A DNA stretch of 64,000 nt from Nanobdellota archaeon. GTDB taxonomy: Archaea > Nanobdellota > Nanobdellia > Parvarchaeales > Parvarchaeaceae. This document shows positions 25,646 through 33,886 of the stretch, in pieces. The stretch lies in assembly GCA_021836125.1 (NCBI GenBank), contig JAKBJF010000001.1, forward strand, positions 93,363 to 157,362, read 5' to 3'. The notes beneath the pieces are model-generated. The model ran no database searches and was not told the origin of the DNA. It was given only the letters and a program-made list of their open reading frames with translations. Position numbers and translations under genes: made by a program. Position 1 is the first letter of the stretch, and every line of letters begins with the position of its first letter.

Positions 25646-26086
25646 TTATTTTTTGACTATGAATTCCTTAGGGTCCTTTCCGTCTATTTTAAGACCGATA
25701 CTTACACATGCACCGACAGCTTCATTTATCAGCGCATCTTCGTTCTTTGCAAGCGAGTATTTTGAATGTTCCATAGCCACTTTTTTTACCGCATCAAAGG
25801 ACAGCGAAGCGGTTTCTTTTCTGTCTCCAAATCCCTTTTCGAGTTTTGCTTCCTTTATTAGCAACTGTGAAATCGTTGGCATAAGCGCATTGATAGAGTA
25901 CTCTTTCGTCTTTTTATCGATTTCTATCTCTACGGGAACCTTCATGCCTTCGTATTGTTTCGTCTGGTCGTTTATCTTTTTTATGACCTCTGGCGGCTTA
26001 AGGCCTAACTGCGTTAACTGAGGGCCCAATGGCGGCGCAGGAGTCGCTTTTCCACCTTCGACCATAACCTTTACTTTCGTCTTCAT
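25646..26086 (-). CDS. rpl11: Ribosomal protein uL11
   Basis: uL11 binds the GTPase-associated region of 23S rRNA. The 146-aa protein has the N-terminal GGKATPAPPLGPQL loop, the linker, and an rRNA-binding C-terminal domain with AVGACVSIGLKIDGKDP. It overlaps spt5 by 4 nt (ATGA). The gene order spt5-rpl11 is typical of archaea, but rpl1, rpl10 and rpl12, which often follow, are replaced here by a DedA gene. Confidence 0.95.
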   Translation of the reverse strand: MKTKVKVMVEGGKATPAPPLGPQLTQLGLKPPEVIKKINDQTKQYEGMKVPVEIEIDKKTKEYSINALMPTISQLLIKEAKLEKGFGDRKETASLSFDAVKKVAMEHSKYSLAKNEDALINEAVGACVSIGLKIDGKDPKEFIVKK

Positions 26087-26565
26087 TCTTTTTCACTCTC
26101 ACTCTTTATTGTTGTAACATCGGATATCTTTATATTTACGTTTATCGGAACCGCCGATTCAAGGAACATGACCGTTATTTCTCCCTTGTCCTTATCAACG
26201 CCCTTTACGGTTGCAGTCTCGCCTTTGAATGGGCCGGATATCGCCTTTACCATATCTCCAATCGAGATGTCTATCTTCTGTTGTTTCTTTTCTATTGTGC
26301 GAAACGCTTCGTCCTTGCTTATCTCCTTTTTTATTATGCCGCGCACGTGCTTTATGTTGTATATTAGCTGGGATACGTTCTGTACGTCCAGCGCCTCTAC
26401 TATTATGTATCCTTTCAGTGAATAGGGCTTTATCAGTGCATAAATTCCAGTTACACGCGGTATCTGAGATTCCAGCCTCTCGAGTACCTGGGCTTCCCTT
26501 CCTATAGTAACGCGTATTATGAAAAAATGCGGACCTTCCTGCATCTGTTGTTCAGTAGCTTCCAT
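26083..26565 (-). CDS. spt5: Transcription elongation factor Spt5 (NusG homologue)
   Basis: Spt5 clamps RNA polymerase for processive elongation, usually with Spt4. The 160-aa protein has the NGN domain (about 12-95, FFIIRVTIGREAQVLERL and PYSLKGYIIVEA) and a KOW domain (about 105-140, IGDMVKAISGPFKGETATV). The start ATG at 26565 lies about 25 nt from a TATA element. secE, its common neighbour, is not upstream; a DedA paralogue is. Confidence 0.95.
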   Translation of the reverse strand: MEATEQQMQEGPHFFIIRVTIGREAQVLERLESQIPRVTGIYALIKPYSLKGYIIVEALDVQNVSQLIYNIKHVRGIIKKEISKDEAFRTIEKKQQKIDISIGDMVKAISGPFKGETATVKGVDKDKGEITVMFLESAVPINVNIKISDVTTIKSESEKE

Positions 26566-26586
26566 TTTTAATAGATATTAAGACAG

Positions 26587-26597
26587 CTATATAAAAG
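26587..26597 (-). promoter_or_regulatory. TATA element for spt5-rpl11-dedA-galU
   Basis: On the minus strand cttttatatag lies 22-32 nt before the spt5 ATG in a 54-nt gap. It is the likely leaderless promoter for the tightly packed downstream genes. Confidence 0.55.
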
Positions 26598-26619
26598 CTT
26601 TTGCAAGCATCAATAGCCT

Positions 26620-27231
26620 TCAAATTACCTTTCTTAATATCTCCAGCAAATATTTTCTCGCTATCGCCGCAAAAGCGATGACAGCTATTATTGCTATATA
26701 TATAGTAGAACCAGAGATATAATTCGCTATAACGGACCAGTTTCCTGCGAGCACAAAGCCAAAATACATCAGGACCGAAGACCATATAGCGAAACCGACT
26801 ATCGTATAAACAAGAAACTTTTTGAAATTCATTTTGAAAGCGCCGCAGACGATGGAGGTCACGGACCTAACGACCGGTAAAAGCTCAGAAATAAAGGCAA
26901 AAGCAACGCCGTATTTTTTTACCCACCTTTCGGCGTCGATATAACTTTCCATCTTAAAGCCGAACTTTTTGCCGTATTTCAGAATAACATCTATGCCTAC
27001 GTAATACGACAGCCAAAAACCGGTTACGTTTCCGGCTATGTTTCCAGCCCATACGTCGATCACCAAAAAGAAGGGATTGAGGGCGTTTATGGCAATGAGC
27101 GCACCCGCGAACGGCAGAACCACTTCGCTTGGCACCGGCACCAGGGTCGTTTCAAAAAACGCGAGCAAAAAGAACGCGATATAGCCGTATTGCTGGATAA
27201 AAACGATGAGTTGATCTACGCCAAAAATCAT
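26620..27231 (-). CDS. DedA/VTT-family membrane protein, copy 2
   Basis: The 203-aa protein is a close paralogue of the DedA protein encoded two genes downstream. It has ETTLVPVPSEVVLPFAGAL for the re-entrant loop and FAFISELLPVVRSVTSIVCGAF for the second block. It lacks the basic C-terminal tail of copy 1. It has its own promoter region upstream, next to tRNA-Lys. Both copies keep the conserved acidic and basic positions, so both are probably functional. Confidence 0.9.
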   Translation of the reverse strand: MIFGVDQLIVFIQQYGYIAFFLLAFFETTLVPVPSEVVLPFAGALIAINALNPFFLVIDVWAGNIAGNVTGFWLSYYVGIDVILKYGKKFGFKMESYIDAERWVKKYGVAFAFISELLPVVRSVTSIVCGAFKMNFKKFLVYTIVGFAIWSSVLMYFGFVLAGNWSVIANYISGSTIYIAIIAVIAFAAIARKYLLEILRKVI

Positions 27232-27362
27232 ATTATTATATTAAATTGCGTCGGTTTATATGCTTGCAATTTTAGCCCATTATTTTTGCCCAGCCGGCAC
27301 CTTAAAAACCTTTTAAATATTCGCTGTTTTCTTCTATAATATCGTTATAAAAGCGCGTTATT

Positions 27363-27449
27363 GGGCTCGTAGCTCAACTCGGTAGAGCATCCGGCTTTTA
27401 AAATATTAAAGTAACCGGTTGGTTGGGGGTTCAAATCCCCTCGGGCCCA
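27363..27449 (+). tRNA. tRNA-Lys (UUU) with a 13-nt intron
   Basis: The acceptor stem is GGGCTCG/CGGGCCC, the D arm has GCTC/GAGC with GG in its loop, and the T arm is GGGGG-TTCAAAT-CCCCT. The anticodon loop is CTTTTA|A with anticodon TTT at 27397-27399. A 13-nt AT-rich insert at 27401-27413 lies between positions 37 and 38, the usual archaeal intron site. The discriminator is A and CCA is not encoded. Position 27-43 is a T-T mismatch. Confidence 0.92.
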
Positions 27450-27582
27450 TAAATAATCGGCGGTACGAACGCAAAAATCAGGCGACCTGCCCTGCAGACT
27501 GCCTTAGGGACCACTATTTTTTACAGTGATAATGCAAGCAAGGACACAGTTGGTTTTTAAATCATAAAAGTATAGTATTCTT

Positions 27583-29106
27583 ATGGCAGAGTCCGGTCAA
27601 TTGGTAGACACCTACAAAGTAATATCGGACGGAATAAGCGCCGACGTCAAAATAATAAGGACACCGGCAGAATTCGTACTCATATACAATATAGCCCTGC
27701 CAAACATAGACGCAGCAACGGCGGCAATCCTGCGTGAAATACGAATGGAGTTGATCAGGGAAGTTCCGGATAAGATTCAGCAGCTTTCTGAAAACCTTAA
27801 TCAGTCGCTTAAGCTCCAATTCTTAGACATAGTTACATCAAAGCTTAAACAACTTTTACCAAACATGGAAGACGTGGCATATATAAATCTGTCAGCAACT
27901 TTGTTGCATGAAATGTTCGGACTCGGTGAGCTCGAAGTATTGGACGCCGATGTAAACCTGGAAGAGATAGTCGTCAACAATTCGAAGACCAACGTTTTTG
28001 TGTACCACAGGAAACATGGTTGGCTCCTGACTAACCTGCGCGTTGAGAGCGAAAATAAGATAGCCGCTTATTCAGAACAGATTGCAAGACGAGTGGGCAG
28101 GCAGATAAACAACCTTGCACCACTTTTGGACGCACAATTGCCGAGCGGTGACCGTGTAAACGCTACGCTTTATCCCATTTCGATGCACGGCAATACTCTA
28201 GACTTAAGAAAGTTCAGGGCCGAGCCTTGGACAGTAGTTGACATGATGAACCTTGGCACATTAAGCATAGACTTGGTAGCGTATCTATGGCAGGCAATGC
28301 AGTACGAACTCTCCATAATAATGACCGGCGGCACGGCCTCGGGTAAAACAAGTCTTCTTAACGTAATGCTGCCATTCATCCCGCCTAACCAGAGGATAAT
28401 AACTATAGAGGACACCAGCGAGCTCGTGTTGCCGAACTTCCTGCACTGGGTACCTATGATAACACGACAGCCAAACTCGGAAGGCAAAGGTAAAGTAGAC
28501 ATGCTTGACCTTCTGCTTAATTCGCTTAGGATGCGACCTGACCGTCTTGTCGTAGGTGAGATACGACACAAGGAGGAAGCAGAGACTCTTTTTGAAGCGC
28601 TGATGACTGGTCACTCGGTTTATGCTACACTTCACGCGGAAACCGCACAGCAGGTAATAAAGAGGCTTCTGTCGGAGCCTATAAATCTGCCTGAGATCGA
28701 AGTATCCGCAATGGACTTAATAGTTACTGCATTCAGGCAGAGAAGGCTCGGTATAAGAAGAGTCCTTGAGCTTGCAGAAGTAGCTGACACCATGGTTGCT
28801 GGTAAGGCCGAAGTCAAGACGGTCAACCTTTTCGAATGGAGACCGAGGACCGACAAACTTGAAAGGACGATAAACGCATCCATAAAGCTTAGGAATAAAC
28901 TAGAACTTTATTCAGGTATGACATCCGAGGAGATAGACCAGGACCTAATAGAAAAAGCTAAGGTACTCAAGTGGATGACCGAAAACAACGTATCAAACGT
29001 AAACAGGATAGGTTACATCGCAAGCCTTTATTACTCTTACAAGGACGAACTAATGAACGTAGTAAACAAAAATGGAAGCACGGCAGAGTTGAATCTGCCA
29101 CAATAA
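27583..29106 (+). CDS. Type II/IV secretion (Tad/archaeal pilus) motor ATPase
   Basis: This 507-aa hexameric motor powers pilus assembly. An N-terminal domain (1-190) is followed by the RecA-like core: Walker A GGTASGKTS at 249-257, Asp box ITIEDTSELVLP, RPDRLVVGEIRHKEE with the Walker B and Arg finger region, and the His box ATLHAETAQQV. It fits the TadA/GspE superfamily in its archaeal form. A possible TATA (tttttaaat) lies about 25-33 nt upstream. Two platform proteins follow directly; no pilin or prepilin peptidase gene lies in the window. Confidence 0.92.
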   Translation: MAESGQLVDTYKVISDGISADVKIIRTPAEFVLIYNIALPNIDAATAAILREIRMELIREVPDKIQQLSENLNQSLKLQFLDIVTSKLKQLLPNMEDVAYINLSATLLHEMFGLGELEVLDADVNLEEIVVNNSKTNVFVYHRKHGWLLTNLRVESENKIAAYSEQIARRVGRQINNLAPLLDAQLPSGDRVNATLYPISMHGNTLDLRKFRAEPWTVVDMMNLGTLSIDLVAYLWQAMQYELSIIMTGGTASGKTSLLNVMLPFIPPNQRIITIEDTSELVLPNFLHWVPMITRQPNSEGKGKVDMLDLLLNSLRMRPDRLVVGEIRHKEEAETLFEALMTGHSVYATLHAETAQQVIKRLLSEPINLPEIEVSAMDLIVTAFRQRRLGIRRVLELAEVADTMVAGKAEVKTVNLFEWRPRTDKLERTINASIKLRNKLELYSGMTSEEIDQDLIEKAKVLKWMTENNVSNVNRIGYIASLYYSYKDELMNVVNKNGSTAELNLPQ

Positions 29107-29115
29107 AATTTAGTT

Positions 29116-30015
29116 ATGGAAAAACTGAAGATACCCGTTTTGTTCTTTAACCAGGACAGGGCTTTGTTCTTCGGTCGCAAATTCAGGGCGCTCGGCGCGG
29201 TAGTCCTTAAAGGTTCGCCCGACATAAAGACAAGATTGGTAGAAGCCGCAATGGACATAGATCCTCTCGACTACGTTTCTACCGGCATATTCACCGCAAT
29301 AATTCTGGCCATAATGATGTCGTCAATGGCAGGACTTCTTTTCGTTGCGGCGATAGTAAGGGGCGTGTTAAATCCTCCGTTGACGCTTATACTCTTATTC
29401 ATGGCCGTAGGGCTGCCTTCGATTTTCCTCCTCTACTTCATAAACTACCCACAGCTGCAAATAACTAAACGAAAGCGACAGGCTGACGAGAAGCTGGTGT
29501 TTGCGATAAGAGAGCTGGTTATTAAGGTAGGCTCGGGTGTTCCGATATTCAATTCGCTTTTAGACATCTCGAACGGAGATTATGGCCTGTTGTCAGAAGA
29601 GTTCAGGCTTACCGTTGAAGAGATACAAGCCGGTGCAAATCAGGAAACGGCGTTGAGAAATCTCTCGAAAAGAATGCCATCTCAGTCGTTCAGGCGTGCA
29701 ATCGACATCCTTATAAACGCGATGCGCGCCGGCAGCGACCTTAGTGGTACGCTTGCGCTTATCAACGACATGCTTGTAAAGAAACAGCAGGCAGACATGG
29801 CGGCTTATGCATCAGAGTTGACTCCATTATCCCTTGCGTATATGCTTATCTCGGTTGTACTTCCTAGCCTGGGTATGTCAGTTTTCCTTGTTCTCGGTTC
29901 AGTAGCCAAGTTCAACGTGCTTATCGTAGTATACCTTATACCTATGTTTTTGATAATTTTCCAGATATTCTTTATGGGATTGGTAAGAAGCAGGAGGCCG
30001 GCAATATCCGCTTGA
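29116..30015 (+). CDS. Pilus/secretion platform membrane protein, TadB-like (T2SS F domain)
   Basis: The 299-aa protein has hydrophobic segments at about 55-85, 90-115 and two near the C-terminus (about 232-290), around a cytoplasmic helical T2SSF domain (about 130-225) with ELVIKVGSGVPIFNSL and LSKRMPSQSFRRAIDILINAMRAGSDL. It starts 9 nt after the ATPase gene. Such proteins form the inner-membrane platform turned by the ATPase. Confidence 0.88.
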   Translation: MEKLKIPVLFFNQDRALFFGRKFRALGAVVLKGSPDIKTRLVEAAMDIDPLDYVSTGIFTAIILAIMMSSMAGLLFVAAIVRGVLNPPLTLILLFMAVGLPSIFLLYFINYPQLQITKRKRQADEKLVFAIRELVIKVGSGVPIFNSLLDISNGDYGLLSEEFRLTVEEIQAGANQETALRNLSKRMPSQSFRRAIDILINAMRAGSDLSGTLALINDMLVKKQQADMAAYASELTPLSLAYMLISVVLPSLGMSVFLVLGSVAKFNVLIVVYLIPMFLIIFQIFFMGLVRSRRPAISA

Positions 30016-30016
30016 T

Positions 30017-31051
30017 ATGCAAACAAAAAAGAACACGCTAGCAAAAAAGTTTGCCTTGGCGATGCCGAGGCGTCTAAGATTCTCTCTGGAGAGGAGTCTT
30101 ATAAACGCCCAGATACAGTCGCAGGATTTTGATGCGACGGTGGGGCAGTTTTTCATTTTTCTCGTGGTGATAGCGCCGGTAGCGAGCGTCCTGACGCTGG
30201 TAATCTCCGGACAGCCGCTTTTTGCACTGATAGCGTTACCGGCAGCATTTGGCGTTGGCTTGCTTGTTTTAAGGTCCATGCTGTTTCTTTTAGCAGACCG
30301 CGTCGCAAACCAGATAGAAGTCGTGCTTCCCGACATGCTTCTTTTGATGGCAGCCAATCTTAGGGCAGGTATGATACCTGAGAGCTCGTTTCTCGCGTCA
30401 ATAAAGCCACAATTCGGTAAACTTAATCTTTTGCTTAACGGCGCCGCTATCGAGGTACAGAGCGGTAAGAACTTTGGTGAGGCGCTGATCGAAATGTCAC
30501 AAAGGACCAGTTCAAAATTCTTCAAGGATGCAATGCGTATAGTAAGCGAAGGGCTTCGCGCAGGAGGTGAGCTCCACCTTATTCTTGAGAATTTGGCTAC
30601 AAACATGCTTCAGAACGAGGCATTAAGGGACAATATGAGGTCTCAAGTAAGAAGTTACTCTCTGTTCATATTTCTTGCTTCTGCGATTGCTGCGCCGCTT
30701 TTGTACGGTGTTTCATCATTCCTTATAACTATTCTTGACAGCATAGGCGCCGGCACAGGTGCATCTTCAGCGCAGATACCAACCGGTGTACTTGGTTTTG
30801 CTTCATCGTTTTCAGTTCCTAACGTTCCTGCAAACATTATCTTCATGATTTCAATCATAAATGTCCTGATAATAACGATTGCAAGTTCTATACTGACCGG
30901 TATCCTAAACTACGGTGAACCGCGGGACGGGCTTCGTTACATACCGGTATATGTACTCTTGGGGCTCACGATTTTCATCGGCGTAAGGTCTGGCGTATCG
31001 ATTTTCTTCTCATCGACGCTCTCTGGCGGCGGTTCCGGCGCCGGGATATAA
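30017..31051 (+). CDS. Pilus/secretion platform membrane protein, TadC-like (T2SS F domain)
   Basis: The 344-aa protein is the second platform subunit, with a T2SSF core (LLLMAANLRAGMIPESSFL, RIVSEGLRAGGELHLILENLA split across about 110-205) and about five membrane segments, three of them in the C-terminal part. It follows the first platform gene after a single base (TGATATG). Two platform genes beside one ATPase gene is the arrangement of Tad and several archaeal pilus systems. It ends with a Gly/Ser-rich tail. Confidence 0.88.
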   Translation: MQTKKNTLAKKFALAMPRRLRFSLERSLINAQIQSQDFDATVGQFFIFLVVIAPVASVLTLVISGQPLFALIALPAAFGVGLLVLRSMLFLLADRVANQIEVVLPDMLLLMAANLRAGMIPESSFLASIKPQFGKLNLLLNGAAIEVQSGKNFGEALIEMSQRTSSKFFKDAMRIVSEGLRAGGELHLILENLATNMLQNEALRDNMRSQVRSYSLFIFLASAIAAPLLYGVSSFLITILDSIGAGTGASSAQIPTGVLGFASSFSVPNVPANIIFMISIINVLIITIASSILTGILNYGEPRDGLRYIPVYVLLGLTIFIGVRSGVSIFFSSTLSGGGSGAGI

Positions 31052-31085
31052 TTAATATAGGAATATAGTTAGTTATAATCTGTTA

Positions 31086-31158
31086 GGGCCCATGGTCTAG
31101 CGGCTATGACGTCGCATTCACATTGCGGAGATCGGGAGTTCAAATCTCCCTGGGCCCA
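31086..31158 (+). tRNA. tRNA-Val (CAC)
   Basis: The gene gives a complete 73-nt cloverleaf: acceptor GGGCCCA/TGGGCCC, anticodon stem TCGCA/TGCGG, loop TTCACAT with anticodon CAC at 31119-31121, and T arm CGGGAGTTCAAATCTCCC. There is no intron. CCA is not encoded. A fragment of the island repeat begins 7 nt after its end. Confidence 0.93.
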
Positions 31159-31164
31159 CTTTTT

Positions 31165-31187
31165 CAGTTGTTCCGAATGTAAATTTT
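31165..31187 (-). repeat. Fragment of the island repeat beside tRNA-Val (copy D)
   Basis: Read on the minus strand this is AAAATTTACATTCGGAACAA followed by CTG. It matches the second half of copy C at 22 of 23 positions and is inverted relative to the other three. It lies far outside the island, directly after a tRNA gene, a common integration site. Confidence 0.65.
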
Positions 31188-31229
31188 TATAAAACTCAAG
31201 TAAAAATATCAGCAAAGAGTAAATACTCC

Positions 31230-31745
31230 ATGAACTCGATCATAAGAAAGGCGAGGAAAGGGGATGCCAAAGGCGTCGTAGAGTCACGAAACGAAGGTAT
31301 TGAGCGCGGTTTTTATATTTACACTGGAACAAACGAGCCATTGAATATTAAAGATATTCGGCGCTATGACAAAGGATACGCAAGAAAAAAGAAAAATCAA
31401 TTCGTGTTTTTGGCTATAGACAAAGATACTAAAAAAGTAGCTGGAGTATGCAGTTTTAATGCAAGTGAGCACGGCAGAACCAGGCATGTAGGCATACTTG
31501 GATGGGGTGTTCACCCGGATTATCCACGAAGAGGGATTGCAACAAAACTGTTAAAGGCGGTTTTGAAAGAGGCAAAAAAACGCGGCTTCAAGAAAGTCGA
31601 AGCGGAAGTAGCTGTAGGCAACATTGCTAGCATAAAATTGGCAAAGAAATGCGGCTTTGCATTGGAAGGCAGAAAACGCGCCGGTATACTTTTAGACGAT
31701 GGGACATACATGGACACTTACATCTTCGGTAAAATCATAAATTGA
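31230..31745 (+). CDS. GNAT-family N-acetyltransferase
   Basis: The 171-aa protein has the GNAT fold: GWGVHPDYPRRGIATKLLKAVL contains the acetyl-CoA pyrophosphate loop (R-G-I-A-T), and VGNIASIKLAKKCGFALEG is the RimJ/RimL-like C-terminal block. Substrates of this subgroup include protein N-termini and small amines; none can be chosen here. It is a single gene downstream of tRNA-Val. Confidence 0.9.
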   Translation: MNSIIRKARKGDAKGVVESRNEGIERGFYIYTGTNEPLNIKDIRRYDKGYARKKKNQFVFLAIDKDTKKVAGVCSFNASEHGRTRHVGILGWGVHPDYPRRGIATKLLKAVLKEAKKRGFKKVEAEVAVGNIASIKLAKKCGFALEGRKRAGILLDDGTYMDTYIFGKIIN

Positions 31746-31914
31746 TGGGTAGCGACGTCTTTTTTTCAATAAAAACCGCGTGGAAGTCAAACGCACATTT
31801 AACATTAAATATTTTGACTGTGTAATAGTGAGCGGGATGACTGATTTTCGGCTTTAGAATTTGCAATTGATATCGAGAGATCCATTGATTATTCGTTAAA
31901 AGAAAATACGGCGA

Positions 31915-32745
31915 TTATTTCCTGCTGACTATTAACATGTGTTCGCTTGTTCCGACTATTTCTGGCAGCGTGCAACTGTCAATGTGGGCCTTTAACCATA
32001 CGTTCCAACGTTTTTTATTTTTGTACAGCCTGCCGAGGTAGCTTTCAGAATGCGAGCCGAACCCTTCAAGCCCGGCAAGTTCTACGACATTAGCGCCCGC
32101 TTGCTCCAACAAGCCTAACAGCTCATCTCGCATGAAACCATGAAAAGCAGTGAATCCGTATCCCCCAAAATAATCCCCGGTCTCCATGAATTTTTTGAAG
32201 TATGGAGCTTCCAATTCCGGCTGAAATTTCATAAGCAACCCTTTCAGGAGCATCAGCCTCCCCATTACAGACACAAAAACCGGCGCCCCTTTTTTCGCTA
32301 CGCGCAGCAATTCCTTTACGGCTTTAACTCTTAAAGATTTATCCATTACATGCGACAGCGGCCCTCCCAAGCACAGTACTGCATCAAAACTGTTGTCAGG
32401 GAATTCTGACAGGTCCTCTATCCTGCCCTGCACTAATTTTTTTACCTTTTTCGTCAATCCTTCTTTTTTCGCTATTCTTGTTGCGAGGTCGACATTGGCC
32501 TTTGTAGCGTCCAGCAGAACTACTTCATAACCTTTTTTTGCCAGAAGCATAGTATACCTTCCAGGACCGGCCCCAGCATCCAGAACAAGGCCTTTCTTCG
32601 GCAAGTACTTGTCTAAGAAATGCAGCGTAGTGGTAAACTCTAAGCCGTTCTTTTGATTGCTCACAAGGCGCTTCCACTCCGAGTAAGGATTCTTGCTATA
32701 CGTTTTTATTATATGCGCATGCGCAGACTTGACGTGGTCTTTCAT
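31915..32745 (-). CDS. Class I SAM-dependent methyltransferase
   Basis: The 276-aa enzyme has motif I VLDAGAGPGRYTMLLA, motif II VVLLDATKANVDLA, and the motif IV/post region FDAVLCLGGPLSHV. It resembles UbiE-like small-molecule methyltransferases. The substrate is unknown. It is encoded on the minus strand, and a Zn-ribbon microprotein gene lies 25 nt upstream of it in the same direction. Confidence 0.88.
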   Translation of the reverse strand: MKDHVKSAHAHIIKTYSKNPYSEWKRLVSNQKNGLEFTTTLHFLDKYLPKKGLVLDAGAGPGRYTMLLAKKGYEVVLLDATKANVDLATRIAKKEGLTKKVKKLVQGRIEDLSEFPDNSFDAVLCLGGPLSHVMDKSLRVKAVKELLRVAKKGAPVFVSVMGRLMLLKGLLMKFQPELEAPYFKKFMETGDYFGGYGFTAFHGFMRDELLGLLEQAGANVVELAGLEGFGSHSESYLGRLYKNKKRWNVWLKAHIDSCTLPEIVGTSEHMLIVSRK

Positions 32746-32770
32746 AAATTTTGGTTTATCATAAACACAT

Positions 32771-32890
32771 CTAAGAATGTTTTATTGTTAATTCGTGTTT
32801 GCACTTCTGACAAACGACTATGTCTCGCGTGTTTAAGGTGATATTTACACATTCACACCCGCATTCGGGTTTATTACATTTTTTGCACAT
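32771..32890 (-). CDS. 39-aa zinc-ribbon microprotein
   Basis: This short frame encodes MCKKCNKPECGCECVNITLN (residues 1-20) and then a second half with VVCQKCKHELTIKHS. The CxxC pairs at 2/5 and 27/30, with extra Cys at 10, 12 and 14, form a clear zinc-ribbon layout. On the minus strand cttatatta lies about 30 nt before the ATG, supporting a leaderless promoter. It precedes the methyltransferase gene by 25 nt. Function is unknown; similar archaeal zinc-ribbon microproteins often bind nucleic acid or partner proteins. Confidence 0.7.
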   Translation of the reverse strand: MCKKCNKPECGCECVNITLNTRDIVVCQKCKHELTIKHS

Positions 32891-32943
32891 AGTAAAGCTA
32901 AGCCGGCATGCTTAATATAAGTTATATTAGTGGGTATATCGTG

Positions 32944-33282
32944 TTACAGCTTTATTTTGCTTCGGCCTATCGATTTAAGAAATAGTAAAATGGCTATAAC
33001 GCTACCGATCACAGTCGCCACGGAATACAAAGTAGTGTTTGTTGCACACTTAAGCGAGAACGGAGTAGACAAAGATGTCTGATTCTGGCCGTTTATTTGG
33101 GTTACCTGCATTTGACAGGCATTGAAGTTATTGAATATAAAAAAGGAAGATGGCATAGCTATAACGACCACTATAACAAAAATGATAAGTTTGGTGTGGC
33201 TCTTCGGTTTCTTGTAGCTTTCTAACTTTACGTCATAGCCCTGTGCTTTTAGTGTTTCTTTGTAACTATCTGCAAGCCCCAT
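32944..33282 (-). CDS. Hypothetical two-helix membrane protein
   Basis: The 112-aa protein has a polar N-terminal 30 residues with two KxxK/YKxxKxHTK basic patches, a membrane helix at about 32-50, an outer loop with two Cys (CQMQ and LKCATN) that may pair, and a second helix at about 82-104 before a basic tail. No family is recognised. It is divergent in neither direction and probably single. Confidence 0.6.
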   Translation of the reverse strand: MGLADSYKETLKAQGYDVKLESYKKPKSHTKLIIFVIVVVIAMPSSFFIFNNFNACQMQVTQINGQNQTSLSTPFSLKCATNTTLYSVATVIGSVIAILLFLKSIGRSKIKL

Positions 33283-33347
33283 AATATAACGTATGTCTTT
33301 CCTTTATTTTATAGGCATTCCGCAATAATAGAACTATAAACGCCGAG

Positions 33348-33782
33348 TTACAACTCAAGGTGGCGCATTATGAACAACGAGCTGGTCCTTTTGATGTTTT
33401 GGAGATTATGCAGGTCTTTCTGTACGAAACTCTCGAGCTGTTCCTTTTTGCCGTGCGCAAAAATCGCGAAGTCCCAATCTCCGCCTATGCCGTATACGTC
33501 AGACACAACTTCACCATAACCTTTTAATTCGTTTGCGAAATCAGTTATTTCTTTGGCGCTGGTCCTGTCAAGCGACACAAGTATTATCGCAGAACTGTTT
33601 TCGCCGTTTTCTCCGTATTCGAATGAGATGCGCAGCCCCTTTATCATGCCCCCGCGCTTTAACTTATTTACATGGTAGTATATCGTTGATTTGGGTGCCT
33701 TTAGTTTCTTTGCTATCTTTTCTACGCTCTCGCCGTGTCTTAATAAATTTATTATCTCAAAATCCTTGCTCTTGAGTTTCAT
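33348..33782 (-). CDS. Lrp/AsnC-family transcription regulator
   Basis: The 144-aa protein has an N-terminal winged HTH (about 5-50, SVEKIAKKLKAPKSTIYYHVNKLKR split at the turn) and a C-terminal RAM-like sensor domain (about 63-140, SAIILVSLDRTS, YGIGGDWDFAIFA). Members sense amino acids or other small ligands. It is divergent from the ATP synthase operon, with palindromic sites in between, so it probably regulates itself and may also affect the operon. Confidence 0.92.
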   Translation of the reverse strand: MKLKSKDFEIINLLRHGESVEKIAKKLKAPKSTIYYHVNKLKRGGMIKGLRISFEYGENGENSSAIILVSLDRTSAKEITDFANELKGYGEVVSDVYGIGGDWDFAIFAHGKKEQLESFVQKDLHNLQNIKRTSSLFIMRHLEL

Positions 33783-33789
33783 CCTATTA

Positions 33790-33834
33790 ATTGTAAATTT
33801 TACAATTTAAATCTTTCTTTTTTTGTAAATTTAC
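33790..33834. promoter_or_regulatory. Candidate Lrp operator pair between lrp and the ATP synthase operon
   Basis: Two related palindromes lie here: ATTGTAAATTTTACAAT (33790-33806, 8-nt arms around one base) and GTAAATTTAC (33825-33834, perfect). Their centres are about 31 nt apart, roughly three helical turns. The first is 7 nt upstream of the lrp start. Lrp proteins bind arrays of such AT-rich palindromes. The binding is inferred. Confidence 0.5.
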
Positions 33835-33856
33835 TGGATTTGCCGCAACGATTAAC

Positions 33857-33865
33857 TCTATAAAC
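33857..33865 (+). promoter_or_regulatory. TATA element of the ATP synthase operon
   Basis: ctctataaa lies 22-30 nt before the atpH ATG at 33887, the standard distance for a leaderless archaeal transcript. Confidence 0.55.
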
Positions 33866-33886
33866 CATAAGCACACATTAATTAGA

